The notes: a model not told the origin generated them from the letters alone. Shown: positions 22,879 to 34,404, counted from the stretch's first letter. The stretch: DNA of 64,000 nucleotides from Mesorhabditis belari (GCA_958450365.1 CAUEEP010000936.1:805001-869000); one strand, 5' to 3'. Translations and numbers: made by a program.

Positions 22879-25247
22879 ATGGATTTGCCGAGTTCGAATG
22901 ACGTGAAACCACCACCACCACAACCACAAAGTTAGTTTTATTTTAGGTTGATAAACTAATGTTTGAACAACTGTTTTCTAGTTCTTCAAAGTCAAATCTG
23001 TATCAATGTCTGTTAGTCAAGGACTTTTCTAATATAAAAGTTCTATCTTTAAAGTCAATGATTAAATTAAGGAGTGTACGGGGTGCCTCATAAAAAAAAG
23101 GTTTTCAAATCGAATTTCCTAGAAAGTTCTAATGGCTGCAGGTGGCCGCGTTGGTGTCAAAAGCGTTTATTTGTGCTCAGGATTTTTTCACGTTTTTTAT
23201 CTTTTTCTCGAGATCTTGAAACCCTGTACATCAGATTATGGGGATGAGAATTAACAGGTGAAATGTGTAACTAACTTCTGAGCATTTATACAGGGTGTCC
23301 CAAAAAAATCCACTTGAGGTCAAATTTTAAAAATTTTTCCGATGGCTCAAGGTAGTAGGTATGGTGCAAAAATGATTCTTTTGAGGTCGGGAAATTTTGG
23401 TACTTTTGATTTTCCCCATATCTCAATACAAGAAATTTCTGAACCACCATGGTCACCACCACGATGAGACTTTTGCCATAGAAGGAAAACTTTGTACTGG
23501 CATCGTAGTGCATGATAAACACTGTTAGGATGACTACAAATTTTAACCATACACCTTTTTGATAGGCGTTTTGTTGAAAAAACGAGACAGCTTTTTAAAA
23601 AAGGCGAGTTGAAAATCTCGTATGTACGACAATTTATTATATAATGTAGATCACTAAAGTGTTTGGCCAAAAATCTTAGTTTATATATTAACTCCAATAT
23701 GACACCAAGATGCCAGTTCAAAGTCTTAATTTTATGGCATGATGGTGGTGCTGGTGGCACCCATAATCTCATGTACAGGGTATCAAGATATGGTGAAAAA
23801 TTCCTTAGCACAAATAAACGCTTTTGACACCAAAGCGGCCACCTGCAGCCAGTAGAACTTTTTAGGAAATTCGATTTGAAAACGTTTTTTTATGAGGTAA
23901 AGTGTATCAGGTCATCGCCGGTGTGTCATTTAAGTGAGTTTTGGTGTCTTGGTATTCTGGTGCTGGCCAATAAACAAGACCTAACCAAAATGCACAAAAT
24001 GTTTTTTTTGTAGACAAGCAAGAAAAATTTACTAAAGTTAAAATTTTTGCAAGGAGGCGCAAAGATGAATTTGAATATCGTTTAGCGATCCGAATCAAGT
24101 TGATGGAGGACGAACTCGTGGCGGTGGAGCACAAAGTATCTTTGTCGGGAAATGTGATACCACAGAAGGCTGTCAAAAATATGTTTTCCCTCCCTCCGAC
24201 TTCGATCGTTAGGTTGCGTTATGGTGATAATGAAGAGGCAAACTGGTGCAAGTAAGTTCGATTTTAAAATTTAGTTTTGAGTGTATTTTATCTTCTTTAA
24301 CCTATTCTAGTTTTAGTTTTGATTCAACTGGCTCGTTTTTGCTTCCTGATGGCTGGCCAACTATGGAGTTCTTTGTCGATTCTCGTTTGCCACCACCAGC
24401 AAATAGTATGTTATGTTTAAATATTTATTAAGAATCTTTGTTTAGGGGCTTCAAAAATTCTCAAGGAATGGGAAAATCGTGTTTTTTGCATTGGAGGCCG
24501 TGGTGGTAGGGTGGGATCATGCGTCTTATTGGAAAAGAAGCACATTTTGACCGCTGCGCACTTATCCTTCAAGCTTGGAGAATGCTACCCAATCAAAGGA
24601 CCCGGTTTGACGGGCAGTTTGGAGGTGCGCGTGCGCTGCGATTTCATTTCTCGGAGTCACGTTTTCGCCATACTTAGTTCGAATTCTCTTGAAGACCTCC
24701 CACTATCTACGGACTCACTGAATCGCGGCTCTAAATTTTTCATGATGGTATGCCATTTTTTAGAGTTTTTTTGTAGCTGACGGAGCGCTTTACAAAAAGC
24801 CCATTTATTTCATATGTTAAACAGTTTGATTTTAGGGCTATCCGACGGACGGCGGAGAGGCTTCTAGGCCGTCAATCACAAAAGGAATCATTGAAGGGTC
24901 GATGGTGGATAACATTCATCTAGGTAAGAATAATTATCATTTATTTATTATCATTATTTTAACCAATGAGTTAATCGTCATAAACAAAATTTTTATTTAG
25001 TCGGAACACCTGGTTCGAGGCTAGGATACTCGGGCGCTCCGGTCTTTGATGATTCTGGACGGTTGGCAGGACTATTGGTGGGGGGTCCAACGGCTCGATT
25101 AGATGTCAATGCAACGATTAAAGAATGTCTGGATTCGTCGGAGAAACAGAAATACGCGAAAATTTTAAACATCCAGGCAATCACTGGCCACTATGATTAT
25201 TGTCGCCAAAATGGTATTTTTAATTTTATTTTTCAAAATTAGAATGA
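22879..25247 (+). CDS. Trypsin-like peptidase with one PB1-like module (protease copy 4)
   Basis: Seven exons with full phase agreement: 22879-22930 (MDLPSSNDVKPPPPQPQ), A 24086-24251, B 24311-24405, C 24446-24747, D 24836-24923, E 25001-25213 and F 25243-25247; 306 residues. The module shows IRIKLMEDELVAVEHKVSL and LRYGDNE. The catalytic domain has His in ILTAAH and Ser in LGYSGAPVFDDSG, but the position of the catalytic Asp reads SHVFAIL instead of HDFAVL or FDFAVL. The triad is therefore incomplete, and the product may be a pseudoprotease. The last intron is only 29 nt. The first intron (22931-24085) holds a family C element. It is divergent from protease copy 3 across a shared palindromic promoter. 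Confidence 0.75.
23085..23905. mobile_element. TIR element family C with nested insertion
   Basis: Termini GTGCCTCATAAAAAA and the complement of AACGTTTTTTTATGAGG bound about 820 nt in the first intron of protease copy 4. At about 23289 a second terminus-like sequence, CAGGGTGTCCCAAAAAAAT, begins, suggesting a nested element. Confidence 0.5.
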
Positions 25248-25347
25248 AGTCGTTTAGAACTTAAGGACCAGGAATCCTGAAACTGGCAATGATGCGATGC
25301 TTGGTTGGAGAAATATATTATTTTAAATACAAATGATGCTTCGACAA

Positions 25348-25812
25348 CAACTTACGTACGATACGAGCTCGGGGCACTATTTTTTCGCGAAAAATTTTTG
25401 TGAGGTATTTTTTTGCGTAAATTACGCGTTTCGTAGTCAGAGCTTCAGGAAATGCGTTTTAGAGCGACTTTCGGGCACCGTATGCTTCACTACGGCGTCA
25501 AAAATAAAAATTTCGAAATTTTCATCGGGTGTTCCCCCATGGGTGAAAACTATGAAAAATTCGAACTCTTCTAGACACTCAATTAACCCAAAGAAAGTGT
25601 TTTTGCATGTTGAAAAAAATCCTCTGAGGCCTTAGATGAGCTCTCCTCAGCCCGCAGTGAAGCACACTGTACAGGCGGTGACTTCGGCTCCCCGAAAATC
25701 GGTCTAAAACGCATTTCCCCAAGTTCCCACTATGAAATTGGTAATCTAGGCAGAAAAACTCCCAGAAAAAGTGCTTTCGGAGAAAAAAATATTGCCCCCC
25801 AGCTAGTATAAT
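25348..25812. mobile_element. TIR element family A, long copy
   Basis: Starts GAGCTCGGGGCACTATTTTT and ends TATTGCCCCCCAGCTAGTA. Internal inverted blocks (AAATGCGTTTTAGA and its complement) match the elements at 3087-3393 and 42198-42585. Confidence 0.55.
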
Positions 25813-26457
25813 ACCACAACTGATTTCATTCTATTCTTGTTTTTATTGTGACACAAAATTGTTGACTTATTTATTTATTTCTGTTGTTATTGTTATTAAA
25901 TCGTTCCCTTTCGAAGTTTCCCATACGTCTTATCCAACACCATTTCCATATTCCATTATTCATCTAAAAACAAAGTTTTTTCAACAGAAGACACCTGGTT
26001 TAGGGAGGGTTCCGTTGGGATTCTTGCAAGGAGCTTTCACAATTTTGCGCAATACAGAATCCACGTCCACTTCCTAGAAAAAGGCAATGTTCTGGAAGAA
26101 AGTTAATTTTATCTCTGAATCAAAATAGAAAAAAATCCAAGTGGATTTTACCATAGGTAATTGTTGTATTCCGATCGCCTGTGAAATCGTGGCTCTCACG
26201 TAAGCATTACCTCACATTAATGCCAGCGCACATCGGCCAACATATTCGTCTTTGCACAAGTATCGAACCTAAATTAGAATACAACACACGATAGTAACAT
26301 TGAACAGTCAGAGGAAAGGATCCATTGGTCGGTGTCTTATTCATTTTTGATATTCTCTTCGATTGAACGGATCATTTTCTGGTGAGTGAAACTTTTTTTA
26401 CTTTTAAACGAAGAACTTTTAAACGTTTGTGTTAAACTTTCGAATTTTAGAGGCATA

Positions 26458-28170
26458 ATGCTAGCCAAGGAATCGGTCAAGTCGAGGAGAAGTATTATGA
26501 GGAAAATCTTGGTCTTCTGATTAAAAATTCTTTTAGGTTTCCTCACCCGAACATCCGAAAGATTTTGCCAGATTTGTCAACGATCAATTGAGCCCAAAAA
26601 AGAAAACAGATGCCGATGAAGTTTGTTGAGAAATTTTTGATTGTAATAGAGGTTGTTAAAAAAATGACTGGAGGTAAGGAGTATCAACCGAATTGGCAAA
26701 ATCTCGCCTCGATCTACAATCAATCGCGTCTTCAATTGATGGTTGGAGAGAAGAAGCTTCTGAAGGTAAAAATTTGGTACTTTTGATGAATAGGTGTCTC
26801 AATGGGTACTGGGTTGTTTTTAGGTTGAGCCGTAAAAACCGGACGGCCATCCGTTTTTGCCGGGCTCCTACAGGTGCTACGACCATCGCGATTACATTTT
26901 GTATCAGGTGGGTAAATAATTTTTCCACTATACTTGATTTAGGCTCCCAAAACCGCACAAGCAGCCATCGATTTGCGGAGAGCCGTTTGGCAGGGTTGGG
27001 AATTCCAGGAATCTTTCAATAATCTTGCTCCTTTCAAGACGAGACTTACATGATTGATTCTTTTTCCCAAAAGAGTGATTACGCGAGAGAGCCAACCACA
27101 GGCTGTTATCCTTATTGGTCAAAAAAAGAAGGAGAAACACTCACACTTGTCGCTGGTGACATTTATTCAATTAATGAAGCTTTGAAAGTTAGAGTAACCT
27201 TTTCTTTTAGAATGGCCGTTATGTGATCAAATACACGAAGCGATTTATCGAGGGACTCGATCCGTCAAAGCAAGAAGCTCAAAAAAGAGACCATGTGATC
27301 TACGAGTTAAACCTGCAAAGCACCTTATCACAAATTTATCAAAGATGAAGACAACAAGGTTGAGATTCAGGGAAACTATTCGTGAATTGACAATATACTT
27401 TAGAAAGAGGGCGAAGAGACGAAGACTGTGACCAAAGAGGTGAACATTTCGAATGGATATGGCAAACTTTTTTAATTTTAGGTGTCATTGTTGCACTATG
27501 AGAATTGGAGTCCGGATAAATGGCCTGACAAAGACGATATCATTCATCGATGTCAGCAAGAAAGAAAAAGAGGTAATGTGCTAATGTTGGATGAAATTTC
27601 TCCCCTTTGAAGTGAAGCTCCAGGTGCTCAAAATGTCTACATACCACCAGTTTTGCTGCAATGATATGAAGCAATTGGACGGTTTGTTTTATTCACAGAT
27701 TTGACTGGGCTTGTTTTAGAAGAAGCATTGTCGGGGTGGCTCCGGCAATTATGCGACATGCCGAGCAAAAAGATGAATCTGATGTGGGCGATATGATAAA
27801 CAAATTCGCCAGGTGAGTGGGTCAATAAATTGATACTGATTGAGTAATCAATAATTACTTTGCTTATTTGCAAATTAGAGACCTCTTTGTGTTTTCAATG
27901 TTTCAATTTAGACAACGTCCCGGTGTTTTCAGTGATCGACTTCATTACACGCCTAGGCGCTCTTCTTTCGCGTTGCCGCTTTCAGCGGACACGGTGAGTG
28001 AGATTTCTTTGATTTTTGATACTTTCACTTAAAAATGTAAAGTACTCTAGTGAAGCTAAGACTTTACAATGTTTCTTGAACTTTAATTTTAGGATTGGAA
28101 GAAAATCTGTGGTGAACTGAAGGAAAGATACGAGAAGAGCGATCTCAACGCAATCCGCGATGCACTATAG
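26458..28170 (+). pseudogene. Protein tyrosine phosphatase-like gene, right arm copy
   Basis: PTP-domain landmarks appear in order: DYILYQ then APKTAQAAIDLRRAVWQ (like the QaP...dFWrmvW region), DETYMIDSFSQKSDYAREP, TTGCYPYW (YWP region), VSLLHYENWSPDKWPD (WPD loop), IPPVLLQ followed by a stop then YEAIGR (the CX5R loop, TGA at 27662-27664), and AIMRHAEQKDESDVGDMINK ... QRPGVFSDRLHY (Q-loop helices). The gene ends TAG at 28170 after ERYEKSDLNAIRDAL. An in-frame TAA in the third coding exon can be avoided by a 45-nt intron (VEP joined to CYDHRDY). Other joins are unclear: a shift near 26610 is present in all three copies, another lies near 27325, and introns of 17, 23 and 25 nt would be needed. 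Most likely a dead or substrate-trapping-type relative of nematode PTPs. Confidence 0.65.
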
Positions 28171-28529
28171 CCAAATTGAAAAAGATTCCTTTTTATGATA
28201 TATTGGTTTGACATTTAGTTGCTAAAGATTGACTAATGCTGATGCTAAGGAAATAATTTAATTGTCTGATTTTAGACCCGTTTCTTTAGAAATTTCGATT
28301 TCGATGATATTTTGATTTCGAAATTTTGGTTGTAAAACAAACCACATCGTGAATAGATAGCATGAATCGTCAATCAATATCGTACTCTGTGCACAACCAA
28401 TCCATTAAAGCGTCAACGAGACAAGCCCAATGTTCCTAGCACCAAAAATATCAATATTACCGGTTTGTGAAGCAAAATGACATTACTTCTCCTTCAATGA
28501 AAAATCGGATTAGATTCAGGAGCAACTCT

Positions 28530-30360
28530 TTGTTTTGACTCGTCTTTGGATCTGAAACAGCTGGTGCGGCATTGGGAAACAACTATTTGGTCCTGGCCTG
28601 GCCCTGGCCTTGCTCGTAAAATGATTCGAAACAATCTGGTTAGGATTGACTTTTAGCCTGATCCTGGCCTGGCTCATAATCAGAGAAATGAGGGTAATGC
28701 AAAATTACTGCGTCTTATCTGGCTCTGGTCAGAAGTGTCAAAAGTACAAGGTACAGGATTAATGAAGAGCCGATTTCCCAGGCCAAGTCAAGTCAAGTTT
28801 AAGTCAAAGCATTGGTTTTTCGGTTGGCTTAACACAGTCGAATTTATCTATAGCAGAAATCTTCCATTATCAATTTGCTATACCAAAATTACCGTAACCT
28901 TGTCTCGTTTCTAGTCAAATCTAGCTATCTATATATCGATAAAAAATAGATAAGTTGGATAAAGCTAGAGGCTAGGTTACGGTAGTTCTTCGAAGATTTT
29001 CACGCTTTAGAAAAGGCAAGCTTTCTTATTTCTATCACAACTTGTCCCCAACAAATCCAGATTTTCAGTTCTAAACGATCTCTTGTGTTTTTTCATCGTT
29101 ATCCAAAGTCCATTGAGTATTTCGGTTCTCTTTTTGATCAATATTTAATTTTGATCGCCAATATTTAAATGATTTATTGAGATTGAGAAACGCACAGAAA
29201 TTCCGTATGCTTTTCCATTGTACTGTAGCTTTAGAAAACTGTAAATAGCAGTTCAGCGGGTAGAAAAGAAAAGTGTTCAGTGTTTAGTGCTAAAATTAAA
29301 GTTGTGACTCTAGATATCATACGAAATAAGCCGAAAGGTTTATTTGAAATATCTCTGAGCTCATTTCTCTTTTAGTGAGTGGCCCAGTCTCGACGAGTCT
29401 TGTGAGAGTCGTCGCATCCAATTCTTGAGTTTCTCTCGAAGTTTAGTTCATAAATGGCTATAAGATTTGCCTTTTCTATCAGATTGATTGAAAAGATCAA
29501 GGCTTTCACTAAAAATCAACGTAAAATTACAAGATAAACTTTTAGCCTATAAATTGTTCCAGTATAAATGCTTTTCAATATATTTTTATGTCTAAAATAC
29601 AAAAGAAAGAAGACATTAAGGGCTATCTTTTGATATATTAAACAACAAAATATCTCAAAATAGGGCTGAGAACGAAGCTTCCAAAGTTGATCGAGGGACG
29701 GGCGTTCATTAGAGGGAATAGGGTAATTGTATGTTCAGGTTTCCTTATTTCTGTCTACAAGTGGCTCTTGTTGAGATAAATTGTATTTCTAAAATAGGTT
29801 TTCTTGAGATAATTGGTTTAATGGTTGAAAAAAATACAAAAATACCAGGTACAATAAGTGATTTTGGGGTGCTGAACGATGTGGAATGGATAATTTTTAA
29901 TAACCCAGCTGCATGTAACTTTTTGAAATTTGAGAATCAAAATTGCGCATCACACATCGAATGCATTAGATAATTTATTATAGATATCGTTGGGTTGCAG
30001 TCTTTTGGAGTATGAACATCCTTGCCACCTTTGAACAGTTTGTTTTTTACAATAGGAAACTTTATTACTTCGCTAAGAAAGATGACTATGATTTGTGAGG
30101 TAGATCTTTTGTGTACTCGTCGGATTTGTGAAACTTGTTTACATGTTTCTTGCCAATTCCTTCGCTTCTTTATTACTTTATTACTTCTTTCTTCTTTATT
30201 GCTTATTACTAATACTGATTTTTGTGGTTCTGATCTACAAGTAGGGCGGGTTCTAAAGATCCGGGTATTCCCTTCCTTCTCTCTTCTATTTCCCTCTATT
30301 TCCCTTCCTTCTCTTTTCTTTCCCCCTCGTGTTTCCTTTTTTCTCTTACTAAGTCAAGGT
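28530..30360. other. No gene recognised; short repeats
   Basis: Mixed sequence. A CCTGGCCTGGC-rich patch (28590-28700) resembles one at 51820-51920. At 29903-29938 there is a copy of the scramblase intron sequence from positions 2-38, inside a plus-strand frame (29731-29973) that I do not trust as a gene. Confidence 0.3.
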
Positions 30361-30363
30361 ACC

Positions 30364-30425
30364 GGATAGCTCAGTGGTTAGAACAATTGCTCGGAAAGGC
30401 AAAGATCGACGGTTCAATCGCTTCT
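30364..30425 (+). other. tRNA-like relic
   Basis: GATAGCTCAGTGGTTAGAAC (A box-like) and GACGGTTCAATCGC (B box-like) with no paired acceptor stem. Duplicate of 7188-7245. Confidence 0.35.
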
Positions 30426-30489
30426 CGGGAAACCTACTTTTTTAACACATAACATTGAACATAAATTATCTCTTGCATAGAAAACTTTA

Positions 30490-31138
30490 TTACTTCATCA
30501 AATTTTTAGTGGCTTTGGCGAGAGTCTTGATCAGGAGATTTTCGTTGCTACTTGTTTGATCCTTGTTATTGCAAAGATTGCCAGAGCAGCAGTTAATACC
30601 ATCATTGAGGCCATTGTGCTGAAATGGTACATTGCGTTAAAGTAACATACAAGGGCCAAATTTATGGCTATTCATACTGCATTTTCTCTAATAGTAGTGC
30701 ACCGCACCGAGCCGAGTTGGTGCCTATTTTACGGTTCCTAAGTTTTCGCAGAAGCTCAACACTCTAATCCCCTAGTATATCTCATCGTTAGCTACATTTT
30801 CCGACCCCACATCGATAGGTTCTGATAAGCACTTTTCGAGATTTCGAGCAATTTAGGTCCACTACTATTAGAGAAGACACGGTAGTTAGAAATCGTTTCC
30901 AAAAGTGGGTCAAGCTTTGATAGATTCTGTAGTTGATACTCTAGTCTATTCATATTTATCGGCCTAGAATCTCACCGTGCAAGCATTTATAACCTTGCCA
31001 GTATTCGAATTGATCATACAACCGCAACCCCAAAGGTAGTCACCCTGAAATAAATACGTTTTCTGGGAAAAAAGTTGAACTCATTACCTCGTATTGAAAT
31101 TTGGAACAATAATTACCACAGTCGCATTTGAGTATTGG
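30490..31138 (-). CDS. Cysteine-rich Ly-6/ET-module-like protein, 3' exons (copy 2)
   Basis: Exons 31138-31088 (KCDCGNYCSKFQYE), 31044-30976 (GDYLWGCGCM ... GKVINACT) and 30618-30490 (HNGLNDGINCCSGNLCNN ..., stop TAA). Exon lengths and phases equal those of the copy at 7309-7957, and substitutions between copies keep all cysteines, which argues that both were coding after duplication. Secreted or membrane-anchored extracellular role by fold. 5' exons not resolved. Confidence 0.5.
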
Positions 31139-31535
31139 CTAAAATTTTTTTAATTGTTTACATTCGATCTTTAGAGACATGTGAAATGGGGTAAACAGAG
31201 GAAATACTGATACTAGATCTGTTCACTACAAACACGCATAACTTGCTTTCCGTAAATCCTTTTTCAGGAATTTTTTTTATCAGAATGTAGAGAAAGGAAT
31301 TCTCTTTCGAAGGGTATATAAAGCTCCGAGAAACATAGCACGTACATCGTGAAAACTTTAAAAATATTTAGCGACTACGACTCGAATCGGGCCAGTTGTA
31401 GTTTGCGATATTTTTGAAGTTTCTACGAGCTTTACCATTCAAACGAGAATTTTTTTCCTCTACATTCTGGCGAAAAAATTTCTGAAAAAGGATTTACTGG
31501 AAGCAAGTTATGAGTGTTTGTAGCTGGACAGATCG

Positions 31536-31673
31536 TCATTTTTGTAGTTTGTAGCGCCTAGGTCTAACTGATACCGGGGGACTTGGGAGTTTCGGACTCG
31601 TTCCCGCGTTGAGAACACATTCGAGAGCTAGTGAGACTTGAATCAAGATGAATACAACGAGGATAGCTTTCAT
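31536..31673 (-). CDS. Small secreted peptide, 45 residues
   Basis: It starts MKAILVVFILIQVSLALEC, a textbook signal peptide, and continues LNAGTSPKLPSPPVSVRPRR then YKLQK before TGA. The ATG directly follows a TTTTTAG acceptor. Upstream is a plausible intron starting GTAACTTTTC, and at about 31813-31822 a TATATAAAG box, so this looks like a real gene with a 5' UTR intron. The mature peptide would be about 28 residues, proline- and basic-rich, with RPRRY as a possible processing site. The gene lies in about 300 nt present here but absent at the matching place in the first segment copy (about 8375). The last codons come from duplicated flanking sequence. Family unknown; a neuropeptide or antimicrobial precursor is possible. 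Confidence 0.5.
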   Translation of the reverse strand: MKAILVVFILIQVSLALECVLNAGTSPKLPSPPVSVRPRRYKLQK

Positions 31674-32807
31674 CTAAAAACATTGGGTATATGAAATGAT
31701 TAAAGTAAGTTAAAAACTTGTAATCTGATTAAGCTAAAAGGTAAGAGCAAGAAAAGTTACCTTTAGTTGTTTAATTAATTTCAAGTTATGATTTCTTCAT
31801 CAAAACTGGTTCTTTATATACTAGCTGTATCGTTTTCAGTCTATTGAAATTTGGAATTGCTTTTTGTTCTCAACATGGTCAACAATTGCGTCTTTTGAGA
31901 GTTTTTTTTCAGAAGAAAAGCACTCATTTCTATTTAGAAATGGGTAAAATAATCATTTCTAAATAGAAATGAGTAATTTTCTTGTGAAAAACTTTCAAAA
32001 TTTGACTAATTGTTGATCATCTGTAAATTGTATGGAGGACAATTCCTAAATGCTTTGAAATTCTCTAGAAAATGGGCGCGTTTAAGTTGTTTACGTGATT
32101 TTATATTTTAAAGTATACCAAGAGTCTAAAAGCGTCCAGATTTTTGTGCATCAAAACAAAGAAATAATAAATAACAACGAAGAAAAATTTCACTTTGATT
32201 TCACTAACTTTTCTTTTAGTTTGAAGCTGATAGCAATCATTCCAGAATGTTGGTGAGAATCATTAATGAGTCGAGTTCGCTTCAGTTGGCAGAAATCTCC
32301 CACCAACATCTATGTCTAGGTTTTGTTTTACTTTGTCCGTCCTTCGGGACGGGACGGCTTTGTCCTGAGTTGGACTGACCCGTCTCGACGCCCATGTCTA
32401 CCGTGATACCTGAATAAATTTGAAAGTTTGACAATAGCGGTAGCAAATGGCAACTGTAATTCTACAAACAAAACAAATATGAAAAAAGAGCTCACATTGA
32501 TCCTGTGACATAATGGGCACACTATTTGCGCACAATTGCTTCTCCCCCTTTCCAATCCTCCCGTTTTAGTATTTCCGGAAGATCCAAATGTGCACCGAGC
32601 ATCACTGAAAATTCACTAACTAACATGCCAACCGGGTGTCGTAGCAAAATGACACGTTCGAAATGACAAAATATACTATTCAACGCAGAATTTTACGCTG
32701 ATTACGAATCTGCTTTCCGTTTTGGCTAAATAGCACTCTGTCAAAAGTTATAAGCGTGCAAATTTTTGAATTGAATTTTAAAAATCATCTCTAGAGTTTA
32801 TAAGCGG

Positions 32808-33640
32808 ATTCTTGCAAGGAGCTTTCACACTTTTGCGCAATAGAGAATCTACGTCAACTTCCGAGAAAAAGGCAATGTTCTGGAAGAAAGTTAATTTTGC
32901 CTCTGAATCAAAATAGAAAAAAATCCAAGTAGATTTTACCATAGGTAGTTGTTGTATTCCGATCGCCTGTGAAATCGTGGCTCTCACGTGAGCATTAACC
33001 CACATTAATGCCAGCGCATATCGGCCAACATATTCGTCTTTGCACAAGTATCGAACCTAGATTAGAATACAACACACGATAGTAACATTGAACAGTCAGA
33101 TGAAAGGATCCATTGGTCGGTGTCTTATTCATTTTTGATATTCTCTTCGATTTAACGGATCATTTTCTGGTATTTTCTGGTGAGTTAAACTTTTTTTACT
33201 TTGAAACGAAGAACTTTTAAACGTTTGTGTTAAACTTTCGAATTTTAGAGGCATAATGCTAGCCAAGGAATCGGTCAAGTCGAGGAAAAGAATTGTGAGG
33301 AAAATCTTGGTCTTCTGATTAAAAATTTTTTTAGGTTTCCTCACCCGAACATCCGAAAGATTTTGCCAGATTTGTCAACGATCATTTGAGCCCAAAAAAG
33401 AAAACGGATGCCGATGAAGTTTGTTGAGAAATTTTTGATTGCAATAGAGGTTGTTAAGAAAATGACTGGAGGTAAGGAGTATCAACCGAATTGGCAATCT
33501 ACAATCAATCGCGTCTTCAATTGATGGTAGGAGAGAAGAAACTTCTGAAGGTAAAAATTTGGTACTTTTGATGAATAGGTGTCTCAATGGGTACTGGGTT
33601 GTTTTTAGGTTGAGCCATAAAAACCGAATTTGGTTGTAAT
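32808..33640 (+). pseudogene. Fragment of the PTP-like gene, third copy
   Basis: It matches 26020-26840, including the 5' flank, start exon and MTGGKEYQPNWQ, but lacks part of the ASIYNQSRLQ exon and stops after GTTGAGCC. A GT donor there has become AT. The join to the 30.4-32.8 kb duplicate is abrupt at about 32808. Confidence 0.6.
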
Positions 33641-33807
33641 TTGATTGAAAATGAGCTGAAATTGTCTTAAAAAGATGGAAATTGAACAATCAGCACTTTT
33701 TATTTAGAGAAACCATAGACTAATTCGTGAATTTGTTATTTTTGAACGAAAAGATTCTCTGGACGTCATACTCAACTTGAAAAGTAATAGATAAAGTATT
33801 ATTAGGT

Positions 33808-34324
33808 TGATGCAAAAGTCTTTTTCATTTTTTTCGTCTGCCGTTTCAAGCCAACAAATGCACCAATTAAACTACGGTTGATTTCATTAGAAAAACCAAT
33901 TATTTTTCTGCAAAATAACATTAAAACGGGTTTAAAAATATTTAATGCCTGGATTTTCTTGAGAGTATGAAGTCGGGTAGTCAAAAAGGGCTAACTCGAT
34001 GATGCGGTTTAGACACCTTAGCTAAAGAAAACCTATCTTCGTGTCAATAGATAAAAGATAGAGAAAAAAAAGTTTGATATTTCGCCAAAATTTCAGAGAA
34101 ATTCATTCAGCCAATTTTTCCGTAGAGTTTTTTATAGATTTTTACGAAAAAGGCGTTTTTCACTCTCGAATTTGTTTGAAAGTCAACCGAAATTGATTTT
34201 AAAAGATGGAAATTGAACAAAAAAACACTTTTTTTATAGAGCAAACTATAGATTAATTGGTGAATTTGTTACTTTTAAACAGAAGTACGAAAAAAATGAA
34301 AAAGACTTTTGCATCAACCTAATA
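33808..34324. mobile_element. Mariner-type MITE (TTAGGTTGATGCAAAAG termini)
   Basis: Inverted termini of about 34 nt beginning TTAGGTTGATGCAAAAGTC, flanked by TA, 515 nt long, no coding region. The terminus resembles mariner/irritans ends such as those of Hsmar1. Confidence 0.75.
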
Positions 34325-34404
34325 GTAGTGGAGACTCCACTCAATTATAAAAAAAGTATGAGGCACATCAAATTCATTCATTATGTCCGCGTCAGGGTTT
34401 TTTT

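Larger units (their letters stand above)
12908..28526. repeat. Large inverted duplication (palindrome of about 15.6 kb)
   Basis: Sequence from 12908 rightward matches the reverse complement of sequence ending near 28526. Matching pairs include the PTP-like gene (13830-15546 versus 26458-28170), the protease 3' exons (16359-17520 versus 24086-25247) and the shared promoter (21631-22104 versus 22388-22878). Differences: a 565-nt element only in the left arm (13235-13799), a longer family A element only in the right arm, extra module exons in the left arm (17.6-20.8 kb), and a family C element only in the right arm. The axis is near 22246. Confidence 0.8.

Noticed and set aside
22601..22906. Hydrophobic frame starting in the protease promoter arm, repeated at 6130-6435, 11333-11530 and 21691-21891
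   Set aside because: It covers promoter and 5' intron sequence of the protease family, has no ATG at its start, and ends across the true start exon in another frame. Conservation is explained by duplication.
27662..27664. Selenocysteine reading of the PTP TGA
   Set aside because: No SECIS-like structure was identified by eye, other lesions exist in the gene, and nematodes have very few selenoproteins. Nonsense mutation is simpler.
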